A stretch of 64,000 nt of DNA from contig OY856186.1 of assembly GCA_963693315.1 (NCBI GenBank), positions 96,390,943 through 96,454,942 of the forward strand, written 5' to 3'. A program made the translations under genes and the position numbers. The notes beneath the pieces were generated by a model. That model did no database searches. It was given only the letters and a program-made list of their open reading frames with translations, and was not told where the DNA came from. The stretch comes from Diogma glabrata. Taxonomy: Eukaryota; Arthropoda; Insecta; Diptera; Cylindrotomidae. Position 1 is the stretch's first letter, and each line of letters starts with the position of its first letter. Shown here piece by piece: positions 20,225 to 31,789 of the stretch.

Positions 20225-22775
20225 ACCGTTATTTAATCTTCTTCTTCTATATATATAAAATTGAAAGTATGTATGTTTGTACCTAATGCATTAATAAACC
20301 ATTCATCCGATCATCATGAAACTTTGGGAAGTTGTTGTCTACCCTTGCGCATAGGTAACAGGCAAATTTTTTTTTTGAATGGAACCCCAGGGAGGGCCAT
20401 TATAATTATCTTAAGGGGTTCTGCCTAAATGTTGATAATAATTTAATTTGATTTTTCTTTAAATATAGTTTTATACGGTTAGATTCCTTTGATCAATTTT
20501 TTTGTTGAACATAATTTAATGAAATTGAAAAATGAAAGTATAATCTGAAACAATTACATTTGTATATCAAAACTATATGTATTTGAATTAAACACATAAT
20601 GATGTTACAAATTTTATCATCTATACAATGTGTTATTGTTATTGATAATAAACTAAATATGCTATTGGTTTGCAATTGTATATGTAATGCATGTTTCTTC
20701 AACTAAGAAAGATAGTTGATAACATCGATTAAAAGCTCAAAATTACGAAATGGAATTCCCACAAATACTATACAAAGAAGCATAGCTTATGTATAATCAA
20801 ACATGGATAGCAAGTATGATATACAAACTAATTAAAAATGTGGCCTTTAGCCGGCAGTTAAAAAGTTTTTTTTTCAGGTTTTTATCCCTACTGTAGCCTA
20901 CAATTACCGATCGATTTTCATGAAACGTTGGTAAAAGCTTTTAAATAACATGAAAAAGATTTTGTTAGCTTTTGAAGCACATTGGATAAAGGGTTTGGGA
21001 GTCCACCATACAACAGGTGGTTTTTCCACAAAGTTTTTATGTTTGTTGGGAGCATAAAACAATCATTCGTGAATGAATTTTGATGACACTTTGGAAAAAG
21101 ATGCAAACATGTATGACAAGTAACTGATTAGTTTTTGAGCGATAGTGAACAAAATGGTGTGGGGTCCCTGGAGCACCTGTTTTTTTGAAAGCTCTATATC
21201 ATCTGTACCTGATAAGCGAATTGGATGAAACTTGGTACATGAGTATTTAGTACGGTTCACAATAGTTCTGCATCCCAACTTCCGGTTTTTCACTTCCGGT
21301 AAAAAAATTTTTGTGTACTTTTTTGAAGTTTTTTCAGTGTATGCACACTACAGCCAACAATAATGAAGTGATTATGAAGAAACTTATGAAAAGGGTTCCA
21401 ATTAGTGTGAGAAGATAATTATCATCTTTTGGGACACATTGATTAAAGTGGTGGGGGTCTATCATACAACTGACTTTTCACACTTTGTTTTTAAAGTTTG
21501 TTGGGAGCATACAGACTTCATTCATTAATTTATTTTAATGACACTTTGAAAAAAGATGAAAACTTAAGTAACAAAGAACTGATTAGTTTCTGAATAATAT
21601 TGGAATAAGTGGTGGGGGTCCTCTCGAACACCTGTTTACTGTGTCACACTTTTTTAATGTTTGTAGGGAGCACACAGCATTCGTTCGTGAACCAATTTTG
21701 ATGACACTTTGGAAAAAGATGCAAACATGTATGGCAAGGAACTGATTAGTTTTTGAGCGATAGTGAACAAAGTGGTGGTGGTGTCCCATACACCTGTTTT
21801 TTTTAAAGCTCAATAACATCTGTACCTGATAATCAAATTGGATGAAACTTGGTACATAAGCATTTAGTATGGTTTTAAACAGGTCTGCATCCCAACTTCC
21901 GGTTTTTTACTTCCGGTAAAAAATTTTTTTTTAATTGTTGGCAGTTTTTTCAGTATCTTTATGCACACTACAGCCTACAATAATGAAGTGATTATGATGA
22001 AACTTATGGGAAAGGTTCCAATCAGTGTAATCAAAGTGGCGGGGGGTCTACCATACAACTGCTGACTTTTCACACTTTGTTTTTAAAGTTTGTTGGGAGC
22101 ATACAGATTTCATTCATTAATCAATTTTAATGGCACTTTGAAAAAAGATGAAGACTTTAATAACAAAGAATTGATTAGTTTTTGGACAATATTGGCATAA
22201 GTGGTGGGGTCCTCCCTAACACCTGTTTATTGTTTCAATGTTTGTTGGTTCATTGTTTGTATGTTACAACATTCGTTGTCACATACAAACAATCAGTTCA
22301 TTGTTTGTATGTTACAACATTCGTTCGTTAAGTAATTTTGATTACACTTTGCAAAAAGATGCAAATATGTATTAACTGATTAGTTTTTTTTAGCGATAGT
22401 GAACAAAGTGGTAGGGGGTCCTCCAAGTACCTGTTATTTTGGAAGCTCAATAACTTCTGTACCTGATAATCGAATTGGATGAAATTTGGTGCATACACAT
22501 TTAGTACAGTTTACAACAGTTCTGCATCCTAACTTCCGGTGTGTCACTTCCGATAAAATTTTTTTTTACTTTTTCTCGTACAACAGAATTTATGTTTGTT
22601 GGGATACTTCTGCTTGCTTTAATATTTTTATTATTAGACTACGAAGTCTATAATATTGGTTAGATTTTAATTAAAGTATTTGATGGATATTAGCTCATTA
22701 TATATCCAGAACACTATGTTTCCAGAGCTGTGGTGAACTCAGCCTATGCATCAGCGTCGCAATATTTTTTAAAAT
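20225..22775 (+). repeat. Dispersed element with ~620-bp tandem units
   Basis: Begins with TATATATAAAATTGAAAG followed by GTATGTATGTTTGTACC and an ATGAAACTTTGGGAAG line, a start typical of the short Helitron-related (DINE/Helentron-like) repeats of insects. The marker TCTGTACCTGATAA recurs at about 21202, 21819 and 22456 (steps of 617 and 637 bp), each followed by ATTGGATGAAACTTGGT and AACTTCCGG. Half-unit markers (TTTGTTGGGAGCATA, ATGACACTTTGGAAAAAGATG) recur between. A further copy is at 38832-39910, ending with the same CCAGAGCTGTGGTG text. Open frames within are repeat shadows. Confidence 0.7.
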
Positions 22776-22778
22776 AAA

Positions 22779-22862
22779 ATGTGTTGGGCAGTAGGAATTA
22801 CAATGTGTGTCACAACAACACTTAAGAACATGCTTTCTAAGGTGTTGATGGACGTAATTTTT
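22779..22862 (-). mobile_element. Non-LTR 3'-tail fragment, inverted copy
   Basis: On the minus strand ACGTCCATCAACACCTTAGA...TGTTGTGACACACATTGTAA matches the 3' end of the non-LTR element at 43786-46020 and, in the opposite orientation, 23150-23255. Only the tail is present, consistent with extreme 5' truncation. Confidence 0.55.
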
Positions 22863-23149
22863 TTATTTTTGCTTTTTGCTTGCTCGAATAAATGAGCTTC
22901 CATATAATTATTATATATGCTGGCTTGAGGTAAACAATGCGTTATATGATCTTGGTATATGCTTCTAGCAATAGGATAATTAGGAACCTAATTTTAGCTT
23001 TGTTCCTGCAAATTTGAAAAAAAAAAAAACAGTTTATTGTTTTTTTTTTTCCTCCATCCTATCATGAAATATTGCCCTATGTCGTACATTATTATGTGAA
23101 AGGATTTATTATTAAGTTTTCCATTCTTTAAGAAGAATATAAAAAAAAG

Positions 23150-23255
23150 AAATTTGCGTCCATCAACGTCTTAAAAAGCATTATGTTGTAGAGCCTCTGT
23201 CTTAAAAGGCTTATATGTGTTGTTGTGACGCATATTGTAATTTGTATGTCACATA
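23150..23255 (+). mobile_element. Non-LTR 3'-tail fragment, direct copy
   Basis: GCGTCCATCAACGTCTTAAA...TGTTGTTGTGACGCATATTG is the plus-strand version of the tail at 22779-22862. The two face each other across about 290 bp. Confidence 0.55.
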
Positions 23256-23274
23256 TTTTGAAATAGCACAAACT

Positions 23275-23611
23275 TTTTTGAATTTCCGTACAATGTCATT
23301 GAAGCTACAATTTTGAGTGGAAAATTCGAAGAGGAAGATGTAGTGTTGCCAAGACAGACTGGCCACATATTGCAATGATCCCAACAGATTCAAACGTTTA
23401 GTTTCCAGTGCAACTCGCTTTTGCAATTACCATCAACAAAGCACACGGACAGTTACTGCAAGTATGTGGACTAGATTTGGAGAATCCGTTCTTCTCACAT
23501 GGACATGGACAACTTTATGTGGCTGGCGCGTTAGGAAAACCTTCTGATTTATTCGTGTACGCACCAGACGGAAAAACAAAAAATAAAGTGTGCCCACAAG
23601 TACTCGAATAA
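23275..23611 (+). pseudogene. Helitron helicase, C-terminal end
   Basis: The reading runs ILSGKFEEEDVVLPRQTG, then IAMIPTDSN, then after a frame change near 23400 FPVQLAFAITINKAHGQ, GLDLENPFFSHGHGQLYVA and LFVYAPDGKTKNKVCPQVLE. These are the last motifs (V and VI region) of PIF1-like helicases as found at the C-terminus of Helitron proteins. The family reads SHGQLYVACSRV; here GHGQLYVAGAL contains a small HG duplication and a changed arginine-finger region, so activity is lost. Stop at 23609-23611; upstream helicase and Rep domains are absent. Confidence 0.88.
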
Positions 23612-24281
23612 ATAAATAGAATTAAAACGACATTTTGAAATTCGTTTCATATTAAAATAAATAAGTTGCAATAAAAATGACACAATGTTAATTTAATGTT
23701 ATCTTTACGAGTTTTCTCGAGTTTTCTTTCTTATGAGAAGCGGCAATATGCGACCAATGTTAAATAAACAAAACTTTTACGCTATTTGGTGTAAAAAATA
23801 AAATTGTGAGAGATTTTGTGAGTGATTAAGATCAAAGTAATTATTGTAATTCACTTGAATTTTGCAATTTGACAGCATTTTTCATTTTCATTTCTCAGAA
23901 AAACTTCTTTAGAAAAGTTTTTGTGTGTTTCGTGTCGGGTACAAATACAATGCATGAGCACTGTGAACATTCGTGAATCTATTTTTGTTCTGTATAATGT
24001 TCTATATAGAGATGAGTGTTGACACACCTCTACTAATGCAACAAGTCATATAAATTTTTTTATAGCTTACTCGAAAACTTATTTGATCGCCAATTTTTCA
24101 TATATCCGAACTGATGAGCTAAAGTACTTATTATTTTTCATTCATATTTTTAAAATCAAAAATTAAAAACTACGCTATTATTTCTCATTACTACTTTTTG
24201 AAATCATTGCTACTACGTCAACAAAATGTCTGTGCACAAACTTTATTTATAAGCGTAGCAAAGCACGCCGGGTCCTGCTAG
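23275..24281 (+). mobile_element. 3' end of a second Helitron
   Basis: After the helicase stop come about 670 bp of 3' region, finishing with the hairpin GCGTAGCAAAGCACGC (six-pair stem with one bulged A) and CTAG at 24278-24281, followed by T. The last 220 bp (ATCGCCAATTTTTCATATATCC, CTACGTCAACAAAATGTC) are the same tail family as 5590-5814, so both Helitrons could use one transposase. The 5' end is lost; LINE tail DNA lies immediately upstream. Confidence 0.85.
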
Positions 24282-24479
24282 TTATTTGATAAACTTTTAA
24301 AATATTCAACATTTAATTTACATCTCAAACTAAATCCAAGCAACCATTTCAATTTTTTGTCAAATCATAATAAATTTCCTATTTAAACTTTGATTTTTGT
24401 TTTGCATGGAAATATAGATTTTTGTTTTACTAATTAGTTAGACATGTTTAGCACACTATATGAAATAATGATTATTCAG

Positions 24480-26224
24480 ACTCTTTGAAGATCCGAAAAT
24501 CCATGTCAACTAGAAAGGAAGGAAATGGGCAAAACAAAAGAAAGGAGAATATAGGATGACTATTCTAATTGTTTTAAATGACGATTAGGGTTTCTCATTT
24601 CCCGTAGAAATTCAAATCCCGGGACAAAAAATATTAAATTCCCGGGATCCCGGGAAATCCCGGGAAACGCTGAAAAGCTAGATTTTTCTAATTGGGTGGT
24701 AGAAAAATGTGTAAAATTAAAACAGCACAAAAAATGCGCTATTGATTTTTAAATTTCCATTATTTTTAATTAGAAAAACTTCAAAAATTAAATAAAAAAG
24801 AATACATAAAAACAAAACAAAAATAAATTCATAATACTAATTTTTAAACAATTTTTCAAAAAACTAGTTTGTCAATGGCGCCATCACTCAATTTTGTCCG
24901 AATTTTCGTGACGAAACGTCCATTGAACCATCCGTCCAAGAGAACCATTTAACATAAATTAAGAGAAATGAAGCGCAAGTTTTAGGTAGATTTCTCAGAA
25001 AAATCTACCTATTTTAAGTTTGGTTTTAATTTGTTGTGTTTATATGTGTCAAAAAAACCATACAAAAAAAACCATGATGTGAAAAAAGCCAATGTGTCAA
25101 AAGAAACATTTTCCTGATTTTGAACGAAATTAATTACTACAGAGGGAAAAGAATTAAAAACTACTCGATTTTCGAGTGAGAAAAGTTTTAATATCTTTGA
25201 AAAAAGTACGAAAAATGTTAATAAAAATTAGCGGGATACCCGGGATCCCGGGATGAAATCCCGGGAAAACGGGATGAAATTTTACCCCCGGGATCCCGGA
25301 GAAAACGGGATCCCGGGATCCCGTTTGAGAAACCCTAATGACGATGGACATTTTCTTTAAATGCCTGAGGGGCAAATTCATCGGGAAAGACGGAGGTGGG
25401 CGTTGAGTTCCACAATTTGGCCGCTCTATTAAAATAACCGTTCTGGAAGGATATAGTTGCGATAGGTACGATAACTCTGAAGTTTTGTTCGTCGATTAAA
25501 TTGCGCAAACGATAGAAGGATATTCTGAATTTCATTAGAGGAGAATTCGCTAAAGTTATATTTATAGTAGATTGACAATTCAGCCACATTTCTTCGGTGC
25601 TGGAGACTGGAGTGAATCAAGCTGAACAGTAAGTTTGGTATTACCAATCAACCGTATTGTTTTTCTCTGTACAGAGTCTAGACATTTTACTGTTGACTGA
25701 CAAGCACATTCCCAAATATGACAGCAGTATTCCATACATGGACGAATAAAGGACTTATAGATTAGCAAAATTTGATCGGGATTGAAATACTTTTTACATC
25801 GACTCAAGAATCCTAATTTTTGCATCGCAAATTTAGCGAGGTTGAATACATATTTTTTCCATTTTAAGTTATTCAACCTCATGCAATTCCTCATGGTTTA
25901 TCTTAATAGGGAATTCTATGGCTCTATTCGTTAAAGACGGCACAGTTTGGTTTCGGTTGGGTTAAATGCAAAAAGATTACGATCGCCCTATTCCATTATA
26001 CGAGTCAGGTCTTCATTAATAGAATCAACTAACAGCTCTCTATCAGTGGTAAGTGCAGTGTGAGTTCTAAATTTAGGTGATGCATGCAATGTGCTATCAT
26101 CCGCAAAACTATGAATTGGATGCACTGTGGAAATAAGTAAATCATCAATGTGTAGAAATAAGAGTAGAAATAAGGTTGGTGAGAGTGCAGAGCCACGAGA
26201 AACACCACCAGCTAGAGGAAAATA
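24480..26224 (-). pseudogene. Non-LTR retrotransposon RT relic with nested hAT
   Basis: Minus strand, in order: GVSRGSALSPTLF and SFADDSTLHAS (RT catalytic motifs, the YADD/FADD aspartates, about 26090-26215), WGDRNLFAFNPTETK near 25960, then SFIRPCMEYCCHIWEC (25700-25740), LDSVQRKTIRLIGNT, QHRRNVAELSIYYKY, and NRAAKLWNSTPTSVFPDEF to VHRH (25335-25420). The same motifs in the same order occur at 43786-46020. At least three frame changes and a stop before GDRN show it is dead. The hAT at 24586-25337 is inserted just after VHRH; coding resumes as LKQLE beyond it. The 5' part is missing beyond 26224. Confidence 0.85.
24586..25337. mobile_element. Non-autonomous hAT with exact 8-bp duplication, nested in a LINE
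   Basis: Inverted ends TAGGGTTTCTCA / TGAGAAACCCTA are flanked by ATGACGAT on both sides (24578-24585 and 25338-25345). Just inside the ends are dense CCCGGGATCCCGGG-type palindromic words, 24625-24670 and 25230-25325. The 752-bp interior has no transposase. T at position 2 and A at position 7 of the duplication fit the Ac-type hAT preference. Removing the element rejoins the minus-strand LINE frame VHRH-LKQLE. Confidence 0.92.
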
Positions 26225-27230
26225 GTTCTAACATTTAATTGTGTAAAATAATACATATTTAAAATAATATCTACTTATAATTTAAAAAGAAATATTAAAA
26301 CCGCAATCTTCTAATTGAAAACGGAGAGATCATCAGCTTAGACTAGGGATGGCAATCCCAGGATTAGCACTTCACGAATCCCTTGATCACGAAATTCATA
26401 TATTTTAAATCCCGAGATCCATGCCATCCGGAATGTAAAGTTCATGAATCTCGGGATATCAGGTCTCGTAAAGCGCTTATTCCAGGATTGCATGCGATAG
26501 CTTAGACAATATTCTTATTAAATTTTTATAAAACTCATAAAATTATGTATAAAAGTGCAAATCCCCAACCATTCATTCTTTTGTATTTGTTCTAACACAA
26601 AAAAACAAAAGCAAACAGTTTGTTTAAATGAGTTTGCACTTTGCATAGTTTGCGGACGGTGGCTATTTTTTACAAAAACCAAAATTTGTGGTGAACTAAC
26701 ATATTAAAATACCTACTGTTACATTTCTCATTTTCCGAATCCCAAACAACTAATTTTTTCCAATTGTTATTTTGCCAAAATGCATCAAATAGATTTCGAA
26801 TTGGATCACTGTTATAATTTATTTTTTTTAGATTACAAGCTGAATTTTTCATCATATCAAATGAGTTTAAATTAAACTTTAATTTATTATTAAAATCAAA
26901 TTTGCTAATATTTAGATATAAAATTCATTCTGCGTCAAAACACTATCAATCAGTTGATATTTTACAACACGCCCCACATCTATTGATACAGCTTTTCTAG
27001 ATTTTATATTCTTCTATTACCTATTAATTGTTCTATTTTTATTATCAAACAACTCCCATGGAGTTTTAATTGCTTTAAAGAACATAAACAATAACGGATT
27101 GGTTTTTGACAAAAAATACCAAATAAACAATAACATTCTTTTCACCTTTTATGTCCTTATTCATTTGTTCAGAGTTCACGTCAAAACCTCAATTGCCATT
27201 CAATAGATCAATTCATTCAACGATCACGAG
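26225..27230. other. Non-coding DNA with a CCCGAGATC-type fragment
   Basis: At 26346-26490 TAGGGATGGCAATCCCAGG and later TCTCGGGATATCAGG and TTCCAGGATTGCAT form a decayed hAT-like or MITE fragment with imperfect inverted ends. The rest is AT-rich with no gene seen. Confidence 0.4.
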
Positions 27231-27234
27231 TGTT

Positions 27235-27560
27235 TCATTTTTAACCGACCTTAAAAAAGAAGGAGGTTCTGTGTTTCACTGTAGGTTTTTTTTATGTATG
27301 TACACCGATTTCTCAAAAACGGCTCGTTCGATTTGAATGATTTAAATTTTATTCTATTTGGCTTCATTCCCAGAGGGTCCCATAATTTTTTCAATGATGT
27401 GAAAAATACCGTTATTCAGAAAATTAGAAAAAACCATATTTTTTATGCATTTTCGCTGATTTCGTCAAAACATATTAATCTGTTTGGATGTTTTGGGCAG
27501 TAATATATTGCTATACTTGTCAAGGTCATCGTAAATAATTTTCTATCACGGGAAATATGT
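27235..27560 (+). repeat. CCGACTTC/GGAGG-type dispersed insect repeat
   Basis: ACCGACCTTAAAAAAGAAGG followed by AGGTTCTGTGTTTCACTGTAG and ACCGATTTCTCAAAAACGGC matches, from memory, a repeat end common in insect genomes (ACCGACTTCAAAAAAGGAGG). The start motif recurs as GAACCGACTTCAGAAAAAAC at 27726. The overlapping 61- and 69-codon frames are shadows. Confidence 0.45.
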
Positions 27561-27725
27561 ATACAGTTGTGCAAAAAATCGCAAAACCATAATTAATAGA
27601 TTGTCACTGATGAAAGTTTTTCCGGCATTTGAAGTTATTACTTTTAGAAGGCTTTCTTGCCGACATTTGCTTTATGACTACACTAAAAATAAAAAAATTA
27701 AAAAACTTTTAAAAAAAGAAATAGA

Positions 27726-28270
27726 ACCGACTTCAGAAAAAACAAAAGAGGCACAAAAAAGTGAAAAGTAACTCAATTGTTGCTTTTAGAAACAAAAATA
27801 CGTCACATTTAATTATGCCTGACTATAGACAAAAAACATATAATAGCGTATAATAGCGTAATACAAAGTTACTATATTCAAATAGTAGTAACTTTTTATT
27901 ATAATTATTATAGTTGTTATAATATTTATTATATTTTAAAAGTTATTTGTAGTACAAAACTGTTCGAAGTCGGTGCCACATTGACGAAAAACCGACTCAT
28001 ATGTCTCGGGCTTGGCACCGATTTCCAACAGTTTTCTGCTACAAATAAATTTTAAAATATAATAACTATTATAACAACTATAATAACTATAATAATTATA
28101 ATAAAAAGTAACTATTTTAATATAGTAACTTTGTATAATAGCGTAATTTTTTGTCTATAGTAGGGTATAATTAAATTAAATTAATCAAAATGTAACGTAT
28201 TTTTGCTTCTAAAAGCAACAATTGAGTTATTTTTCACTTTTTTGTGCCTCTTTTGTTTTTTCTGAAGTCT
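27726..28270. repeat. 545-bp foldback
   Basis: ACCGACTTCAGAAAAAACAA on the left is mirrored at 28250-28270; the arms (CAATTGTTGCTTTTAGAA, TAATAGCGTAATACAAAG, TTATAATTATTATAGTTGT) match inward to a centre near 27985, where AAGTCGGTGCCACATTGACG faces GGCTTGGCACCGATTTCC. No coding capacity. Confidence 0.85.
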
Positions 28271-28689
28271 GCTTTTTATTTTCAAAATTAAAAATGGTCT
28301 GTTAAAACATAATTTTTTACTCCAACAAATAAACTCCATACATGATCATGATACTAGGCGAATTCAAAATTTTCCTGTCAAATTTTGCTTTATAGAACAA
28401 AGCTTGGTCAAGAAAATATTATCTATATTGGACTAAATGGTTCATAAATTAATTTTTTTTGGTAATAAGGTAAAAAAAACGAATTTTTCGTAATCATGAG
28501 CGCGTTATACACTCTGCTGGCAATAGCAGTGAGATATCATAAGCCAAGAAGAAATCAGTTTTCAGGAACAGGAATCGGAATGACTTGTAATTTTTTTTAA
28601 ACTTTTATCCACGGATGTGAATTCCGTTTCCTCCAGTCCATGCTATTGACATACGAGCTAACGTGAGATCACATACTTACAATAGCAGT

Positions 28690-28985
28690 TAGAAATCTTT
28701 GGCCAAGGCCTGCTGAGTAGTCTAGAGATCAACACGTTGAACTCAAACCCGGAGGACTCGGATTTTACACGAACTATCAACACACTGGTTTCCTAATTAA
28801 TTGATAGTCAACCAATATGGTTGATAACTTAGAAAAACACACTATGGGCTGATCACTCATATAAAAACTATTTGATTAAATTAAGTCATCAAGTGAAAGT
28901 CGACCAAAAATAGAGTGAATTAAGATTAATGCACGTGAGAGACTCTTTTTGACAGGCTACGTTCCTATAAGGAACAGATAGCAAT
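28690..28985 (+). mobile_element. tRNA-derived SINE, copy 2
   Basis: Begins near TTGGCCAAGGCCTGCTGAG; the tRNA-like part has a decayed B box (AACTCAAACCC...ACTCGGATTTTAC). The body TGATAGTCAACCAATATGG, ATGGGCTGATCACTCATAT and the end ACGTTCCTATAAGGAACAG match copy 1 at 13700-14035. Confidence 0.82.
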
Positions 28986-29059
28986 TTATTATTAATATGA
29001 TATCTTAGGGGTGCTCGCGGATGAACTCTATTTAGTCAACAGGAGCAATCATTCTTAAG

Positions 29060-29470
29060 GAAAACAGTGATTCTTAAGGAAACAGTAATTCAACTGATCA
29101 AGGAATATGCCACTAACTGGATTATTCCGCTTCGTGCGGGCTACAATGTGTTGAATTCAATGCGAACAAAACATAATTTTGCAATTTTACTTACTTCCTC
29201 ACTTTTACTTAATCCATTCTCAATAAAGTTCGAAGTCAAAAATCTGGAGAAAAGAGTCTGTTAAACTTTTAGGAGTTAAAATTGAAAGTAAACTGAAGTA
29301 GAGTTTTTTTATATGTGTTCTTGCTAAGAACGCTATTCAAAGATTAGGTTTAGGCCTTTTGTCTACAAGTCATTCATATATATCTGCATAGTGTACAGTT
29401 CGCTCATATGGGGTGAACCGTGCATAACTAATGTCAAACTGCGCTAAATATAATGAAAAATTTGATCGTA
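29060..29470 (+). pseudogene. Non-LTR RT C-terminal relic
   Basis: Heavily broken coding. LLGVKI/ESKL near 29260-29300 resembles the FLGVxxDxxLxW motif after the RT catalytic core, and SHSYISA followed by CTVRSYGVNRA near 29365-29420 resembles the family line containing LFHSHLTYGI. No frame runs more than 65 codons. Probably the 3' half of an RT; it lies immediately upstream of an ORF1 relic, so two elements abut. Confidence 0.4.
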
Positions 29471-29537
29471 CGTTATAAAACGATAAAATTCAAAATGTAT
29501 TAAGTGTAAACTTATTTATCAATTAGCATGCGAAAAG

Positions 29538-30245
29538 GTGAATTGTGTCTCAATAAATCAGTGGATAAGCCAAAGATGTATTCTAACTGAAGAGGTTAAA
29601 AGTGATATTGCATCAAAAAATTCAAATCAAACAGTTAACAACACTTTGATATCTGTAAAAAATGACATTGATACACTGAATTTAAAGCATAATGAATTTT
29701 TAAAATCATTCGATGCAATCAAACATCATCAAACTTTTTTTGGCGTTACGCTAAATACTATAACGGCAAAATTTGATGAGGTATTTCGACTTGAACAAAG
29801 AATTACCTCAAATGAAAAAAAGATTTTGGAACTTGAAAAAGAAAATAAATACATCAAGCAGTGTCTGGAAACTTTTTCATTTCGCTGTGCATTGCTAGAA
29901 AATCACTGTTACTCATCCAAACTACAGATCTATATGGTGTCCCTCAAACCAAAAATGAAAATTTAATGGAAGTACTCTTAAAAATTCTTGGATTCTACTG
30001 ATATAATATAACGATAGCTGAAATTCGATATATTTACGGTGGAATTCAATAACGGTGGAATTCAATTCGAAATATATAAAACAACAGGTCTACAAGCAGC
30101 TAGTTTGAATAAGTCCTTCCAAAGTAATTTAATTGGTTTTAATGACGACACAAAAATATTTGTAACGGCGTTTCTACCTCCTCATAAAAAAAGTCCAAGC
30201 GACACGTATATCCGCTATAAATAGGTAGATTTCGGGACCAGACAG
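29538..30245 (+). pseudogene. Non-LTR ORF1 relic with coiled coil
   Basis: The first 120 codons contain heptad-rich helices (FDEVFRLEQRITSNEKKI, LELEKENKYIKQCLETF), the coiled coil typical of ORF1 RNA-binding proteins. The next segment, YMVSLKPKMK or in another frame YGVPQTKNENLMEVLLKIL, matches the family line GVPxTxNENLxELL. After a stop and a small duplication (GGTGGAATTCAATAACGGTG) it resumes at 30039 with GIQFEIYKTTG and IFVTAFLPPHKK, the ORF1 C-terminal region. Two disruptions at least. ORF1 normally coats element RNA and acts as a chaperone. Confidence 0.65.
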
Positions 30246-31319
30246 ATTTGTGTACAAATAGAATTAGATGTGTAACTGTTACACCTCAAATAATACAAAT
30301 ATCTATCAATTAAGGAAAACTTTTGTAAATGTGTAATCACTGAATCAATATATGTATATTTATTCTAACTAACAGTTCCAAATTTTCCAAATTTCCAAAT
30401 AAGAATAACGAATGACTCGACTTTGTTTTTTTTTATTTAAATTTTTGCAAAAAAAATAAAAACACAAAACAGAAACAAAAAAACATTTATTTAATATTTC
30501 TATGGGATATTTTTATATTTTTATGGGATTTGTTGTTGTAATTGTATGGCGTGAAAGTACCATGCATTAGGTTAGTATAACGCTAATTACATTGACACCT
30601 CGTGGGTTAGAAAGCTGAAAATCTCTGAGGTTATAGTTGAAAATTTAAAAACTTAGCTTAATTAAAACATAACCTAGCTTAAAATTAGCTGTGCAAGAAA
30701 ATTATTTTGATTTAATACGTTTAACTGAAACATGACTTAATAAATCAATTAACTCCAACGAATAATTAGATGATTGATATGTGGTAATAAGGAAAGATAG
30801 AAACCTGCAGTTGAGTGGTAAAGAATATTTATCAAATTTAATAGTTATGTTCGTGCGACAACTGTCATGCTAGCTAGCTAATGTAATTATTTCTAATTTT
30901 TTAATTAATTAGTAATTTTTTAGTGTAATTAAAATTACTAGTAATTTTTTAATGTAATTTTGCTAATGTGGGCGCGTCTGATTTGACTAAGACAACTGAA
31001 AAAACAACAATTGCATACAATTTTTTAGTTGCTCCAGTCGGGTCGAACACGGCTCATACTTGCGGATAATTTCTTTTTTCTGTTTTTAAGTCTCCTGAGG
31101 ATAGGCAATGAAATGAAAGAATAATTTTTTTTTCTTTAATTTTATACTTCTAGATTTAATGTTTCTGGTTATTATTATTTTTCTAACTATATGAATTTAT
31201 CTAGGCACTTTATTAATGGTTATCTTGTTGTAAATGTTAACTTGAATTTATATAAAATCAACTTTATACTTAAAAATGTAAATATTTGATTTAACTTGTA
31301 CAAATCAAAAAATCCACAT
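30246..31319. other. AT-rich DNA, probably decayed non-LTR interior
   Basis: No ORF2 domain is readable between the ORF1 relic and the A-rich tail at 31380. Simple T-rich and TTAATTAATTAG-like tracts at 30890-30960. Nothing else is seen. Confidence 0.35.
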
Positions 31320-31402
31320 GTAGCTTTATTTTGTAATATTGAGGCAGCATATAACTGGGTAACTGTTTGCTGCTCTTGCCAAATAAATAAATAAATAAAT
31401 AA
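31320..31402 (+). repeat. Non-LTR 3' end with (AAAT)n tail
   Basis: Text ending TTTGCTGCTCTTGCC followed by five to six AAAT units looks like a non-LTR 3' end with a tandem-repeat tail. Confidence 0.5.
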
Positions 31403-31654
31403 CTAGGGTCAAATGCCTTGATGCTGTGCAATAACTCTTATCTTACTATAATGCACTTCATTATTTGCAACATAGAAAAAATGTTGCCGACTTGTCAATT
31501 TTATACAAGTACCCATAATGCAGGTCTTCTCAGGAGATCAAATTGTTTGTGCCCCAACATGCAAACTTCACGCGTTAAAAATGCCTTACACTCGTGGGGT
31601 TTTCCTGATTATGCTGATTCATAAAGTTTTAAAATCAATGCTCATAAGTTTCTC

Positions 31655-31766
31655 AGAGAAAGTAATTATGTGCGCACGCAAAAATGTTCCAAAAAAATAT
31701 TATAAAAACAGACAATGTTTTTATAATATTTTTTTGAAAATTTTTGCGTGCGGACATAATTTTTTC
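31655..31766. repeat. Strong hairpin, possible small MITE
   Basis: ATTATGTGCGCACGCAAAAA and its near-complement TTTTTGCGTGCGGACATAAT flank matching AATATTATAAAAAC / GTTTTTATAATATT arms around a 7-bp loop (AGACAAT). The open frame across it is a product of the repeat. Confidence 0.75.
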
Positions 31767-31789
31767 CTGAAAAATTAAATCCTCTAAAG

